This document shows positions 22,108-36,074 of a stretch of 64,000 nucleotides of DNA, one piece after another (the stretch's first letter is position 1; each line of letters starts with the position of its first letter). The stretch covers positions 1,240,001-1,304,000 of the forward strand of contig CM057060.1 in NCBI GenBank assembly GCA_029945375.1. Direction: 5' to 3'. The notes under the pieces were generated by a model. That model had not been told where the DNA came from, did no database searches, and was given only the letters and a program-made list of their open reading frames with translations. This DNA comes from Agaricus subrufescens (taxonomy: Eukaryota > Basidiomycota > Agaricomycetes > Agaricales > Agaricaceae). Made by a program: the position numbers and the translations under genes.

Positions 22108-25100
22108 ATGTCTGCCGCTGCCGCTCTAGCTCTTGACCGCCAGATTCGCCCTGTCTATGGTGCGTTCCCGTACTGGCCACGCGCGTCTCCATCACTCACC
22201 TCCAGTCACAGATGCCCTTGACACCGGCTCTAACAAGTCTGCGATCGTCACCTGCAACAAGCTCCTCAAAAAGTATCCTCGGAACGAACTAATCAAGGTG
22301 CTTGGTTCTTGTCGCACCACTGATAGTGACCTGCATCCTCATCCGGGATTTTCCAGGCACTGAAAGCACTTGCTCTCGTGCGCTCCCAAAAAATAGAGGA
22401 GTCCCTCGTCCTATGCGAAGAAGTCTTAGAAACGAAGCCCACCAGCGATGCAACTCTCACTGCCATGATGCATGTGTTAAGGGGTCTTGGCAGACGTGAG
22501 GCTCCGTGACCTACTCGCCATGACGCCATTCATAATAACCGTTAAATGCAGACAAGGATATGGTCAAAATGTTCGAGGAGGCGTACAAGCAACAGCCTCA
22601 CAATGAAGAACTCGGCATCCAAAATTTCTTTGCCAACGTTCGTGCAGCGCAGTGGAAGTCGGCCCAACTCGTATGTCCTCGTGTTTCCAAGGTGGTTTGG
22701 TAAATTTATCTAACGTCATCTTTCGTACAGGTCGCCACACGCATGCACAAGCATTTCCAGGATGATCGTTATCTTTACTGGACTGTCATTAGCACCGTCC
22801 TGCAGGTATGTCCGTATTTCTTGGCCTTCAGGAGGTTACCCAATGGCTTCCAGGCAGAAGAACATGGCACTCCCCCTCAATTGCGCGAACTGCTCTACAA
22901 ACTTGCGCACCGTCTTATTGTATCGTCGCCCACCCCATCGTATATTAATTCGGAACGTTTTCATCTGCACCTTTCGATCCTGCTCAAATTGGATCTCATC
23001 GATGATGCTCACAAATTGCTGGATAGCTCAGTCGGAAGGAATATATGTGCAACAAACCTGTCGTGCAACGAGTTACGAAGGAAAGTGTGGCAACTGAAGG
23101 GATTGGTACAAGAGGAAGGCGAGTCAGCAAAAAATCTTATTTTAGACAAGAAGTATGTTTTTAAAGCGCTCTGCCCGAACATTTTCTGATCTATGACTAA
23201 TGTAGCGACCGCAACTGGCTAGAATTCCTTGCCGTTCTCGAAGCCACCTTTGCTGATCTTACAGACAAGGAGGATGAACCTTCAGAAGAAGCGCTTGAGA
23301 TTACTCGCACGAGAATTCGCGATGCGGAACAAGTGTTTCTGAAGGTTGCGGAGAAGGATGGACCGAAAGATCGTTCCGGTCCCTTGGCATTACTAGAACT
23401 TGAAAAACGTTCCCGGGTTCACGGCCTTTCTGATGGTACGAGTTAGCAAATTTCACCAATTCAGCTATCATGGCTCACAGTTTAATAGACCAGAATAGGC
23501 TTATCACCCTTCTTCAGGATTATTTCGAAAAATTTAGCCACAAACCCTCCTGCTATCAGGATCTCCAATCATATACCGAGCTCGAGGGCGAGGAACTGCA
23601 GAGCTGGAACGCGCTCTTAGATTCTTTCTCACTTTCATTTGTGCGTAGCTCCATAGCCACAGGCAATTTCATCCGACTAAATGCAGTCTTGACAGTCGAC
23701 AGAAGAAGAATTAACTCGTGTCATCAACCTGCTTAAACTCAAGCGTCACAACTTACTGCCGTCTGAGGTCACTCATGAGACGGAGACAACTCTTGCTGGT
23801 CTCTACACAGAGAAGTACCTTGAGGGGCTCAAGTTTGGTGCTAGCCTGCCTAGTACAGAGTTGCAGCCTGCAGATGATCTCGCCCTCTTGGCTGCAAGTA
23901 GCTACGTGAGCTTGTGGAAGTTGACAACAGATGATGGATACCTTTACTCGGCAGTCGCCCTTCTGGAATATGCATTAACCAAGAGCAAACAGTCGTACTC
24001 TGCAAAACTTATGCTTGTTCGCTTATACCGCCTACTCGGTCCGTTCATTCCCTAACACAGTGAATTGTCTTTTGACCAATATTGTTTGATAGGTGCCCCG
24101 GCACAAGCTCTTGAGCACTATAGAGCACTTCGTGTCAAGCAAGTACAGAATGAGACCCTTTCTTACTTCATTCTGTCTCGTACTTCGTTGTTCTCCTCGG
24201 CTGCTATCGGAGACCTTACATTTGCTTCGGAATGTCTCGAAGCCAATCAAATTTATCTCAACAATGCTCAAGAGGTTTGATAGTTTCAAGATTTACATTG
24301 TGGTTGCTGATATGTTTTCTAGACCGGTGACTTCATCATCAGGGCATTCACATCAGAAAAATACTCACAGGTATGATTGCACATCTTTGAAGATACTCCC
24401 CACCTGACATTTTATCCCCTTGATAAGATTCCCGAATTCGTCACGTTTGAGGATAGACTAGAGAACTCTCTTCAACGTGATCTCATCAAAATAGAACATC
24501 TCAGGATGCGCTTAGCACACGAGAGCATTATTCCTGATATTGTTGATTTGGAGCTCATCGAACTGAAGTTCATCTTTGACCGAGGTACGAGTCTAGTCGC
24601 GAGCAAGAATGCATGCTAAGGCGATAATAGTTCACTATGATAACCGAGATACCACTATCTTGCCCAACTTCCAGCCAAGGTGTTCTCCTGACTTCAACAC
24701 TCAGACTTTGTTGTTCAACATTCATGAAGGAGTAAGTAGTATACTTGACGCGACTTCTGGGAGAGGATGGCTGATACGTCTAACAGCATGGATTCCTCCG
24801 AACATATTTGAAACTGTATATTCGATGCTTACAACAAGGCAGCGACCTCGATGATACAGTAGAAGAAAAGCTACTGATTGGCGACCGACCGAAGAAGCGT
24901 ACAGACTTGCCCTCTGATGTAAGCCTACGGGATCGCCTGTGTGAACGCTCAGAGGAGGATTTGAAAGAGGTAATGACATCCATTCAGCCTTTCAGTTTCA
25001 CCTCACTGACGAGTACGTGATTTTGCCAGCTTACCCAAGATGAAATCTCTCTTCTAGAGTTTGCTGGAGCTCTTGGTGACTGGCTGGAAAAGTATCATGA

Positions 25101-25905
25101 TTATGCCCGACCTCATCCATCAACTGTTTTGGCTGAGGCTTCCAAGCAAACGGAACTGAAGACAGGACACCCCCTGAAAGGTCTTGAACTCCCGGTGACG
25201 AATGGGAATGGCCACAAGAAAGATGAGGAAGCACCTTCTTTTGTTGAACCACCCGAACTCGTCGTTCGCTTTTTCGATGGTAATTAGGTTTATTATTGGT
25301 TGGAATGGTCCATTGACGATTTCTGGCAGAGATTAAGTCTAAGTTCAACGAGCTCAAAGATGCTAGCTCGCCTATTGATGCACTTCACGTTGCAGCCATT
25401 GCGCAAGAGGTGAATATCATTGATAGTTCATATTGGGATGATACTCATAAAATGGGAAGGCTTTCCTTATCTTCGTTGTTGAAACCCTCCGATTCAAGAG
25501 TCAGACAGTGGTGAAGCAAAATAAACTCGGCACTGTAAGATATCCAGCAATAAGTTTGAACTCGACTGACAACAGCGCCTGTAGCTTGCCGCTAGCGTTA
25601 AAAGCATCCGGGCTAATGCTGTAGCTAACTTGAAGGATATCTCTGCTGGTCTAATCAAGCGCGCTGAGACCGAGGGCACGGCAGAATCTCGTAAAGCGTT
25701 TGTGGAGGAGTGTTCCATGGTCATAGATGCTGGCGTATGTATTAGTCTGAAAACGTTCTCTGCGTCGCTTGACTAAATTCAATGATAGATCGATCACGAC
25801 TTTGTCTTGGGCGTCGCTAAAAGAGGATTGGATGCTAGGAAGAAGGTTCTTGAAGGTTTCGGAAAGGGCATTGTTCGGATTTGCACCAATTACAGTACTA
25901 ATTAA
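22108..25905 (+). CDS. NAA25: NatB N-terminal acetyltransferase auxiliary subunit (Naa25/Mdm20)
   Basis: Starts 'MSAAAALALDRQIRPVYDAL' after a first intron of about 50 nt. Further short introns join a series of TPR-like helical repeats. Among them are 'KSAIVTCNKLLKKYPRNELI', 'KIEESLVLCEEVLETKP', 'MVKMFEEAYKQQPHNEE' and 'RYLYWTVISTVLQ', which fit the Naa25 superhelix. The middle has 'FEKFSHKPSCYQDLQSYTEL', also characteristic of Mdm20. The TAA is at 25903-25905, after 'GFGKGIVRICTNYSTN'. Naa25 anchors the catalytic subunit Naa20 to the ribosome, where NatB acetylates nascent Met-Asp/Glu/Asn/Gln N-termini, including actin and tropomyosin. About twelve or more introns are needed. The catalytic partner is not in this window. 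Confidence 0.88.
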
Positions 25906-26104
25906 GCTTTGGGTATTAGAGGATGGATGTTGGATGTTGTATAAATTGTCTAATGGTTAATGCTACTCCCCCACTCAATTTTGTGTAACGCAATGCCCGC
26001 GAGAACGCGTGATGTCACAGGTCTTCGTTGGATTAGGTCGCGTTCATCTGGGTTTAGTACTGCTTGTTACCTGCTCGTAACTACACGCGCGTCCAAAAAA
26101 CATA

Positions 26105-27278
26105 ATGATGTCTCAAAGTACGTTCCTGTCAAGCCATATGCCAAGGATTCGCAAAATAATATGTGTCATGCACAGATGAATACTATGGTGGTGGTGCGGG
26201 TGCGGGTGGATTTCTTCAAGCTACCTCACCTTTTAGTCAGATGGGAAGCCCTGGAAGTGGGCAGGCAAGCGTTGTGCTGTGTTTTTATTTTTTGGTAGCT
26301 CATATTTTTTTATCAGAGGAATGAGGCCGCAACATCGCTGCGACCTATAAACACATTTCAATTTCGGAAAGCAGAACAGCCTCATAATGAGGCAGCTTGG
26401 ACGTTAGACGGTTTTGAAATTGGGCTTGTATGCTTTTCTTTTTGGCTATACCCCCCTTCCACAACTGATACTGGGAAGTCTTGTACTGATGTTGTTGATG
26501 TCAGGTCACTATGGTTGGACATGTAGTTTCGGTGCAGCTACAGACGACGAACCATGTCTACATGCTCGAAGATGGCCTTGGTCAGGTTGAGGCGAGACAT
26601 TGGGTAGGCTCTTCTGGTAATACAGAGCAAGAGATGGAGAAGTGGGGTGACATTAAGTAAAAACATCATATTTTTTTTCTTTGACATTTATTGACAAATT
26701 TAATCACAGGGAGGGGATTTATGTGCGGCTAACCGGATTTCTAAAAGCTTTTGGAGGAAAAAGATATATCAACGCCACGTATATGCGACCAGTCACGGAT
26801 TTCAGCGAAATTGACTACCACTTTATGGAATGCATCACAGTAACGCTAACATTGGAGCGTGGACCGGTGAGCGGTTCCTTGTCAGTGTGTCATTCTATGA
26901 ACCGCGCTGACCATTCGAGATAGCATTCCAGTTTTGGGACTGGGCAGCAGCAAGCTGTGACTGGTGCAAAATCTTCGGCTTACCAGATTGACAATTCTAT
27001 GGGCGTTCCGGGTCAATATTCTCATCTTCCTCCTCTGGAACAACAGATCGTCCGGTATCTCCTCTCGCAGACCCAGCAAGATGGGGTCCATGTTGGAACA
27101 ATTGCTCGCGCTATTGGTAAATCGGACGAGGATGCGGAAAGACTTAGGTTTGTCCTGTGTTCAGTCCGCTGCGAAGTGATACTGACGGCAATATTCAAGC
27201 ACTGCTATGGATTCTTTGATGGACGATGGACTTCTGTTCAATACTATTGACGACAATCATTTTGCAATTTCACGATAG
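26105..27278 (+). CDS. RFA2: Replication protein A 32 kDa subunit, canonical copy
   Basis: Exon 1 is 13 nt (ATG ATG TCT CAA A, 26105-26117). It splices to 26176, giving the expected Ser/Gly-rich N-terminus 'MMSQNEYYGGGAGAGGFLQA', which is phosphorylated in the family. Then comes the OB fold: 'TMVGHVVSVQLQTTNHVYML', 'EDGLGQVEARHW' and 'GIYVRLTGFLKAFGGKRYI'. A linker follows, then a C-terminal winged helix ('LEQQIVRYLLSQTQQDGVHV' to 'MDDGLLFNTIDDNHFAISR'). The stop is TAG 27276-27278. With Rfa1 and Rfa3 it forms the trimer that coats single-stranded DNA in replication and repair; the winged helix binds repair partners. It is followed after 137 bp by a second RPA32-like gene in the same orientation. 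Confidence 0.92.
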
Positions 27279-27415
27279 GCTGATAATTTTGTATAACAGC
27301 AGACTTACTTAATGACACGTTGGGCCTCGTGCCGTTGACCTTCACTTTCCGTTGATTCCAATCTTGTCTTCCGTCTTATCGACTTGATTGAGGTTAAAAA
27401 ACTGGATTGCATTTC

Positions 27416-28986
27416 ATGCCTTTTCCCATGGACACCGAAACACCTTATAGTCCCGGATCACCGGTAACTTGATAGTCATACTCGGCGCGTGAGCGCGAAC
27501 TCATCTTTGATCAAATCATTTAGTCCGCCACTCGACGCGACAATTCGGACCCTATTCAGCATATAACAATTCGGCAAATCTTAACCGCTAGTCATGTTCA
27601 GACTCGCTTTATGATCAATGACAGGGATACCGGTTTTGTACAAGTGATCGCTAACGTGTATGATACCAACTTTACGAGGGAGAAGGTGGAATTCAGGTTG
27701 GATGATGGTACAGGCAGAATCAAGGCCACCAAGTGGGATGTGATAGATGAAGATGAGGAGCGGGAGTTTGCTGACTCCCTGTCCAAGTTTGTGGTTTCTT
27801 GTTTTATTCGGGAGGACGTGAATTGAGCACCCTTAACAGATGCTTTCAATATGCTCGAGTAGTTGGCACGATTGGAGAATTTCGCGGGGTGCATTATCTC
27901 AAGGTTATCAGAATTGTCCTCGTAGAGGACCCCCATGAGATATACCAACATTTATTGAAGGTAATGGTCGAGTCAGTGATGGCGCAGCGCGGACCTCCCC
28001 CTGTAGTAAGTCTACTTTCTGGTTAATGTGTATTGTATGACTCACAGAATCTACCTCATGGCAGAATCACTCTGTTACACAGTCGGCTCAGTCACCCTAC
28101 CAGCCAACAGAACCATTGTCATTGCGCTCTCTGGAAAGGACTCTTCCTTCTAATGTACACCACGACACGGGTGATTTTCAGTCCTCTGTACAAGACTCCT
28201 CGAGGGTATCTGGTAAACAACCGTTACGTACACCTGTGCGTGAACGACCTGTGACACCTGTCCAACAAACAGGAATGTTCATAGGAACACCTCCCAGCCG
28301 CGAAGCTGCCGAGTCGCCAGACGGAAGTCCTATTTCTGTTCGGCTTATAGGTGGAGGGCCTTCAAAAAGAGGCTATCGCATTGGTGATTTTCCATCATCT
28401 CCAGAACCTAGCCGTGAACCAGCCTCCCCATCGCCTGCCGCTAGACGCAGGCAGCCATATTCTCGCCCATCCCTAGCCCCGGGACGGTTGAAGTCTTCTG
28501 CCAACCAAGGGACAACGTCTACTGCGACAGTGTCCCGTTATCAAGCCTCTCCACAGTTCATTTTTTCGGCAAGCGCCCTACCACCTGAAGCCAGCAGACA
28601 TCAGGAACCCCGAAGTATTCCGCAGCCCATAAATGATCTCTTCTCACAGACACCAACGCAGAATAGGAGGTCTACAAGGATGACCACCTATATCCGTAGT
28701 GATCCGTATTCTAATTTATCAAACTTACAGAGGGACATTATTCTAACCATCCAAAATACGCTGATGGAAACTGGAAATGCTGAGGTGGGAGTGCATCTTA
28801 ATGTGATAGTTGATTCAATTGCTAGACGGAGTCTGAGCTTTGATCGGGAAAGCTTCGGGTGCGTGCCAGTTTTGGGAGGGACTTGATATGTGCTGAGGAC
28901 CTTTTAGGAGAGATTTCGTTTCTTTGGTTGAAGAAGGGTATATCTACAACACGATCGATGATGAACACTTTGCTTGTACCTCTTGA
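27416..28986 (+). CDS. Second, divergent RPA32-like protein
   Basis: Exon 1 27416-27463 ('MPFPMDTETPYSPGSP') splices over 60 nt to 27524. The OB fold is clear: 'HITIRQILTAS', 'MINDRDTGFVQVIANVYDTN', 'VEFRLDDGTGRIKATKW' and 'YARVVGTIGEFRGVHYLKVI'. Unlike the neighbour, it then has about 200 residues of low-complexity linker rich in Ser, Pro and Arg. The end is a winged-helix-like region ('LQRDIILTIQN', 'GVHLNVIVDSIARRSLSF') finishing 'LVEEGYIYNTIDDEHFACTS', which parallels 'LMDDGLLFNTIDDNHFAISR' of the upstream copy. The stop is TGA 28984-28986. Tandem position and shared ends indicate an old duplication. It may form an alternative RPA trimer or a meiosis- or repair-specific form; that is inference. 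No frameshift or internal stop, so it looks functional. Confidence 0.82.
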
Positions 28987-29179
28987 TTGATATACAGAAT
29001 ATGTACTGTGCTTGAGCTTCTCCTGCCGATGCAGACCGGAGTATTCCAAAAGGGGAAGTCACGGTTTCAGCAGCATGACCTCATGGTTTCAGGCGTTCAG
29101 CTGCGTGACTTGAGCTTCACCCTCGACAACAGCCAAGGCCTCGATACCATATATTTCTCTATCCCTGCAGGCATTTTTC

Positions 29180-32100
29180 ATGTCCTGGTTCTATTCTTGG
29201 TTGCCGGAGCTACCAAACCTCAATCTCAATCTCAACCTCACTTTACCTACCAGCATCCAAGGACGGTTTCTGTCATTTGTGCTAAAGAAAACCCTCGGAA
29301 AATTCTTCAAACCCGGTCAACTTGATGTTCGTCAAATTGATTCTCAGATTGGGTCTGGGTTTGTGCAGGTGAACGATCTTGAGTTGGAACACGAGGTGTG
29401 TAATGCCAATTTGTTCTGTGTGTGCTTCTATAATTCCGTCATCAGGCAATTAACAACCTCCTAGTCGGATTACCCTTCGTTCTTCGTTCAGGGACTCTCT
29501 CTTCCGCGACTGTTCGAATCCCATGGCCCAATCCCTTAACATCGACTCTCGGATTCTCCCTGAACTCCCTCCATTTGACCTTTGAAGTTGCTTCTTCTCC
29601 TCCAGCCTCCGTTCCTGACATCGATTTGGCTTCCTCTGTAGCCTCCGTCGCTGAGACATTTCTTCACGAGGAACTAACACCTCGTGAGGGTGCCTCTCTT
29701 CTTGATTCCCTTCACTCCGAGTTTCCTGACACCGAGGAGAGAGATGTTGTACCGGGAGGGTTAGATCCATTTGATGTGGACGTAGGGCATGAGGCACACA
29801 GCGGGGCTGAACCAGGGGGGATTTCATTATTTGCTACCCTCATTGAGCGTTTACTTTCTAGGTTTGAGTTCGATGCTCGAGATATCCGGGTCACTCTCGT
29901 TCATCCTGACAATGTCAGCCTCACTTTGACATTATCGGAGCTCAAATATAGCGCCAGCATTAAGCAAACAGATGTTCCGCAACACGCACCTGATAACCAG
30001 GTCCCGTGTGTCGATCGCTCTTTAGCGGTAAATGGCATTTACTTGCACATGAAGAATGAACAGAGAAAGCCTGTGCTCCGCCAGGAGAGTCGGGACGCGC
30101 ATGCCCCAAGACCGTCTACGAAGTCGGGCCCATATGAGTGTGCTAGTCAACCGGACTCTCCCTACTCCTCTTCTTCATCTCTAGACGAAGATACCATGTT
30201 GGCCATGTCCCAATCCCTAGCAACCCTTCCACCTCGCGTCTCATCGTCTCAGTCCATCGACAATAGCATGTATCAAAGTGCATTATCGGCTATTGATGAG
30301 GAAGATGCAAATCGGTCATCTAACCCTCCGTCACAACCCTCTCGCCTCTCCTCCGTTACCACCAGCGTTCCGCCATCGAAGGAAAGTCAGGATGAGACCA
30401 TATTCTCCTCAGGCACAACTCCGATGACTTTTCGAATGATAACTGTGCCTCCAATCAACGATGGTGATAACTCAGAGCGGGGTGATGAGATAACATTTAC
30501 GCTGCAAACGGGCCTTTGGGCTTGTGCTTGTCGTCCATGGCACATTAGAGGACTTGTACGCCTGGCTAATGCAGTAGCTTCCGGGCTGCCTGCACCAGCG
30601 CCCCAGCCGTCGAAACCTAGTAAAACAACGGAGGAAACTGCTTTTCCTCCTGCTTTCGACGTAAAGGGTTCACTCGATCACCGAGGAATCGTGGTCCTTC
30701 TCCTACCCTCGGAATCGAAAGCATCAATAGACGACCTCCAGAACTTTTTCCTTCACCCACTAATTCCTCCCCGCTTGCCATCGGGTTCCATGCGCATTCA
30801 CGTTGAAGGTGTCGCAGCATCTTTGAGTCTCCCGATCCAAACGCGTGTGTCCGTACAGTCTAATTCATTTCCTAATGGCCATACAAATATGAAGGGGACT
30901 TTCTCCATCCATAATATAGACATATTCGTGTTTCGTCCTTGTCGCGCTGACAGTGTTTCAGCTTTCCCCCTTCTTTTCACGGACCCACACCTTCCTGGTC
31001 AATACCCCACTTCACACCAGCATCCGGTGGAGACGGACGAGGCTGTTGGCAATTCTCTGCCTAAATTTGATATTGTGGACTGGACAAACGCGGAGCACCA
31101 GAGGAAGGGTGTGGCCCGACTATCATACTGGCGTTGCAGATCTGCACGGCAGCAAATGCGGCATAACTCAACGCCACCTGCTGCGACCATTTCCCCCTCC
31201 CCTCCTGGAAATGATCTAGGAGTCCATGATCGGGACGCTCCTGCGATTAGAACGACCTTTGAAAAACTGCAGGAGTGCGGAGAGTCAACTCAGCTCTCAA
31301 TTCAAGGGACTGTGGCTCCAATCCATATACTTATCGATTTGGATAACATCATTGGAGATGATACCATGATGAAATTCTTGGAAGAAGCTATCCAAGGGCT
31401 TAATGACGATATCCTACGCAAAGGCTCTAGCCACGCTGGCGCTCTGCTTGTCGACGACACGCCCCCTTCAACGCCTCGGATACACCCAATCCCAAGACGG
31501 AAAGTGCCAGTGCGACACCAGGGTCATGACAGGTCAGGTCCGGACTATGATTATGAAGAGATATATACAGGAGCTCACGATACCACGAATTCAGGAAAGG
31601 TCCGTCTTTTTTTCATGAACCATTTTCAGACTGCAGATTGGCTTATAATCCCCGTCTAGGAATCTCAGTCGGAGGATGGTGTTCATTTCTCCTTAACCTT
31701 AGCAGCTGTACGCTTGGAGCTACGCGTCCCGTCTCCACACTCTTTTCCTCGTTCTGGTGCCTTAGTTTTGGATCTTCATAATATTGAGCTTCGAGACGAA
31801 CCTAAGAAGGTTTCTCGACACCCACACTTTGCAGCTCCTGCTCTAGATCATCCTTCGGACTCAACCACAGTGGATGGTCAGCCGTTATTGTATGTCGAGT
31901 GCCAAAGGATCTGTGTTGCTTTATCCCTAGTCGGTCAAGCCACGGCGACGACATTCCTATCCCTAGGACCTTTGAGTGACCCCGATATCTTGCTAGCCGA
32001 CCATCGCTCTCCTTTGCAACCACGGGTCACAGTAACTAAGTCTCAGGCGAACTCGAGCGTTATCACTGCCTTAACTTTCGAACTACCTTCAGCGCACGTC

Positions 32101-35100
32101 GTCATACGTAAGGATCTTTTAGATGCGGTACAGTATTTCGTCGACGATGCGAGCCAGCTGTTTGAGCGATTCTCGCAGCGTGTATCGAAGCCGAGTGGGG
32201 ACACGGGAGAGAGTGAAGACGTTAGTTTAATTGGAAGCCATTTTTTCTCAAGGTCTGGGGCCAACAGTACAAGTGCTATGATGAACAGCACTTCTTCAGG
32301 TAGTAGCGAAACCGTCTTCAAAGTTATTATTTCAGAAGGTATGCATACTTGAGCGCGGCTCAACATCTGTTAATTCGTAATGTAGCGGTTCTCCGGGCTT
32401 GGGTTCCGAGGTCTGACACTGAAGCATTGTCCGTCAGGCCCTTTGACATTCGTGCATCGGAGTTGAATGCGCTTGTAGAACTTAAGCCAGAAGGCAAGGT
32501 ATGTTTATCTTATGTTTTTGTGCAGCTAGTGTTTTGCTCATTTCTCGAATATAGGAAGAAACGGTAATAACACTCGGGATCTCGGATCTCAAGATCTTGA
32601 ATGCATTTAAATCCGGCAAGACAGAGGCACTCCTGCAATTGACGGCTTTGAGAAACGCAGTGAGTTAATCCAATTGTTTTAAGGGAATTATACTCACCAG
32701 CCTTAGTCAATCACACCGAGACCCCTTATTAAACTGAGATTAATATCAGCAATGTCTGCGGGTAGCGCGGCCAAAGATACAAGAGTGAAAATGACATTGT
32801 GTGATTTCACCTGCAATATCTTTGCCGACATTGACTGGGTGAAAGACCTTGAGTCATTTGTCAAATCACCTCCTGGGGTAAGCTAGTTGTTTTGGTATGA
32901 CTGAAGCTCATATTTTACAGACATTTGAAGCTGTTATTCCCAGTGAACACACTGGTATAGTCCTGAAGCTTATGGATGGAACAGTACGATTGTATGCGCC
33001 AACGATACCTGGCGCCATCATCTTGTATGCGGGTGACTTGGATCTGGCGACGAATATTTCAGGAAAGGTGCCGGAATCAGTCGTCACTATGGGAATCCAA
33101 TACCTATCTCTCCTTGCTATCGATGACGTTGGAAGCAGCCGAACTGAAAACATCCGTTCTTCTGATGCGAAGGGCGTAGCGTACTTGAAGGTATTTGTCC
33201 GATACTTCATCCGACAATTATCCACTGAAGCACTCCAGCGTTGTGGTTATGCTCTCGTCGCAGAAGTTGCTGACACAAATGCAGTTGTTACAATCACAAA
33301 GGCGGAACCTATACAAATCGATGTAGGTGAAGTAAAATCTCGTTGACGTATTGGTACTGAGACCCCGAAGCTGCTTCTTGATGGTGTTCAACTGCATCTC
33401 CACCTCGCAGCGGATACCCTCAGTTCATTATCGGCGTTAATAAATGATATCGCTTCATCGTTCACCTCGTCTGAAGAGCAGTATGACATCATTCGTGGCT
33501 TTAAAAACATAACCGGAACTGATTGATAGATAGGATGAGTCCAGTCTCAAAAGACCCAATTATGCTTGCCACAATGAGCGCTTCCCGTAATCTGATGGGT
33601 GGGCATTCATCGGTTTGAGCAAATAAAGTGACTGACCGGTCTATATAGCATCTGTTGAGGACATTGCATTTCAACGCCTACCAGAGATTGGCCCAGCTCC
33701 TGACATGATTCACGATGACCTTCCCACTAACCGAGATTACCTAGATGAGTCTTTTGGTGCAGCAGCGGGCTTGATGGCATTCTCCGATGACGAGTTGGAG
33801 GACCTAGACGATAACAGTGACGCTGAAACAGAAGCAAAGAATGTTTTGTTCACGGAAGTGGAACCGGGTGGTGTCTTCAATTTTAATGGCGAAACCATAA
33901 AGGTCTTCCCGGAGGGAATTAACATCATTGAAGAACATTACGACAATATTCCCGCGGAACAAGTGGAAGCTCCCATTGGGTATGCTACAAATTCAAAACA
34001 AAAATTATTTCTAATATGTTTGTCAGCGAGATCGAGAGTCAAGTCAAGATTCGCATCCGAGGAGGAAATTTGACGTTATTCCTCTACGATGGCTACGACT
34101 GGGTCCGAACCCGCAAAGTTATTGAAGAAGAGGTAAAGGAGATGCGTCGGCGCCTGGCCAAAATTCGTCAATTGGTTGCAAATGATCAGATGCAAGACTT
34201 TGACATGGAAGAGACAAACACTGTGTTATTCAACTCAGTGTATATTGGTCTTGACCAAAATGTTGATATGACGGAAACTGGCGCTCTACTGGAGGCCATT
34301 GACGAGGAGCTGAAGGAAGATGTCGAAACGGCCACACAAAGTTCATGGCAATCTCTAAGACCCACTGGCATAGCGCTAAGCGGGGCAGGAAAGCCACAGA
34401 GCCGGCCGCCTCGGGTTCATGGTAAAAAACTCACTCGCTCGAAAGGACCTAGTATGGAGTTCAAGCTAATGGGGTTGGATCTGGATATGGACCGATTTTT
34501 CCCTGATGAATTACTTGTGTCCAAGAGCACCGTCACCATCAGAGATCTTGAAATTCTAGATCATATCAAAACCTCAACATGGAAGAAGTTTTTAACAGCG
34601 TTACGTTCTGATTCTAGAGGAAACATTCGCGAAACGGATTCGAACATGGTGAAGATTGAATTACGAGGTGTTCGCCCAGCACCAAGACACCCATCAGAAG
34701 AGGCACGTCTTCGAGTAGGTTTTCTGTGTTCATTTTGAGTTCAGGCTCTAAACATTCGTAATCAAGGCCAAAATTCTCCCGCTGCGCCTTTATGTTGATC
34801 AAGATGCTGTGGACTTTTTGAAGAAGTTTTTCAGTTTCAAAGACCCACATGCTGTTGAGAAAGAAAGTGACGATTCCTCTGCAGAGGCCTACATTCGTAC
34901 GTGCCTCGAATACTCTAATGAGAATATCTGATATTTAAGTTTCCAATTTCGTAGAGCTTGCGGAAATCTTCTCTATCGATCTCAAGCTTGACTACAAGCC
35001 GCGGCGGGTTGACTATCAAGCACTTCGGGAAGGACGGACGATTGAATTGATGAATTTCTTCCACTTCGACGGTGCTGAAATGACTTTGCGTCATATTACG

Positions 35101-35921
35101 CTTGCCGGGGTAGGTCCAGCTATCTTCTTCATATTCTTTTCTTTTAACCACAGTAACAGGTTACAGGATGGCCTAGATTATTTGAGATGCTCAACGATCT
35201 TTGGACCCCAGACGTCAAGGCCACACAATTAGTTGACGTAATTTCCGGCGTCGCACCGATTCGTTCTATGGTCAATGTTGGTTCTGGTGTGGCAGATTTG
35301 GTGCTACTCCCGATTGCACAATACAAGAAAGACGGACGAATAGTTCGTGGCATGCAAAAGGGTGCCACCGCCTTTGTGAAGTCCACGGCGATTGAAGCAA
35401 TCAAATTGGGTGCACGGCTTGCGACAGGCACTCAAGTAATATTGGAACAAGCTGAAAATGTGCTAGGCGGATCAGATTCATACATGACGGAGACTGTCCA
35501 GATACCGACGTTTGACGAGGCTGGACAGCTTGGCGTGGAGTCAGATGATGAACCAGGATTAGATCTTATTTCAAAATATGCGGAACAACCGATGGATGTT
35601 CGAGAGGGATTCCAATCTGCATATAAGAGCTTACGCCGCAACCTCAATTCCGCTGCTCAAACAATACTAGCGGTCCCTATGGAGGCATATGAGAGGTCGG
35701 GTGACGAGGTTAGTCTTCTACTGCTGGTCGATACTGAGTTTGTGGTTCTGACATGATCCTCACAGGGACCAGTACGCTCTGTAATACGCGCAGTACCAAT
35801 TGCTGTGTTGAAGCCTATGATTGGAGCGAGTGAAGCTATCAGCCAGACTCTGTTGGGACTTCACAATACTCTTGATCCCAATGTTCGGAGGGAGAATGAA
35901 GCTAAATACAAACACCGGTAA
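29180..35921 (+). CDS. ATG2: Autophagy-related protein 2, bridge-type lipid transfer protein
   Basis: Starts at 29180 with '[20 protein letters not shown]' and the chorein N-terminal region '[20 protein letters not shown]' followed by '[17 protein letters not shown]'. Such an opening forms the lipid-entry end of Atg2/Vps13. A very long exon (to about 31595) includes a Ser/Pro-rich insertion. The C-terminal part holds '[18 protein letters not shown]', '[19 protein letters not shown]' and '[19 protein letters not shown]', typical of the Atg2 C-terminal region. Atg2 sits with Atg18 and Atg9 at the edge of the forming autophagosome and moves phospholipids from the ER. About fifteen short introns; the stop TAA is at 35919-35921 after 'ENEAKYKHR'. 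The end could instead splice on, since GTAAGG overlaps the stop. Confidence 0.93.
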
Positions 35922-36074
35922 GGCTCAGATTTTTAGACTTCTTTCTTTCATTGTTTGCATCGTGTTTGCAATGTATATTATCGCACGTCAACAGTGTAGT
36001 CGCTATACCTCTAATACTAATTACGGAGCCTCAGAGGAGTTGTCTCAAGTCTAAGAACAGTGCACTTACTATAC

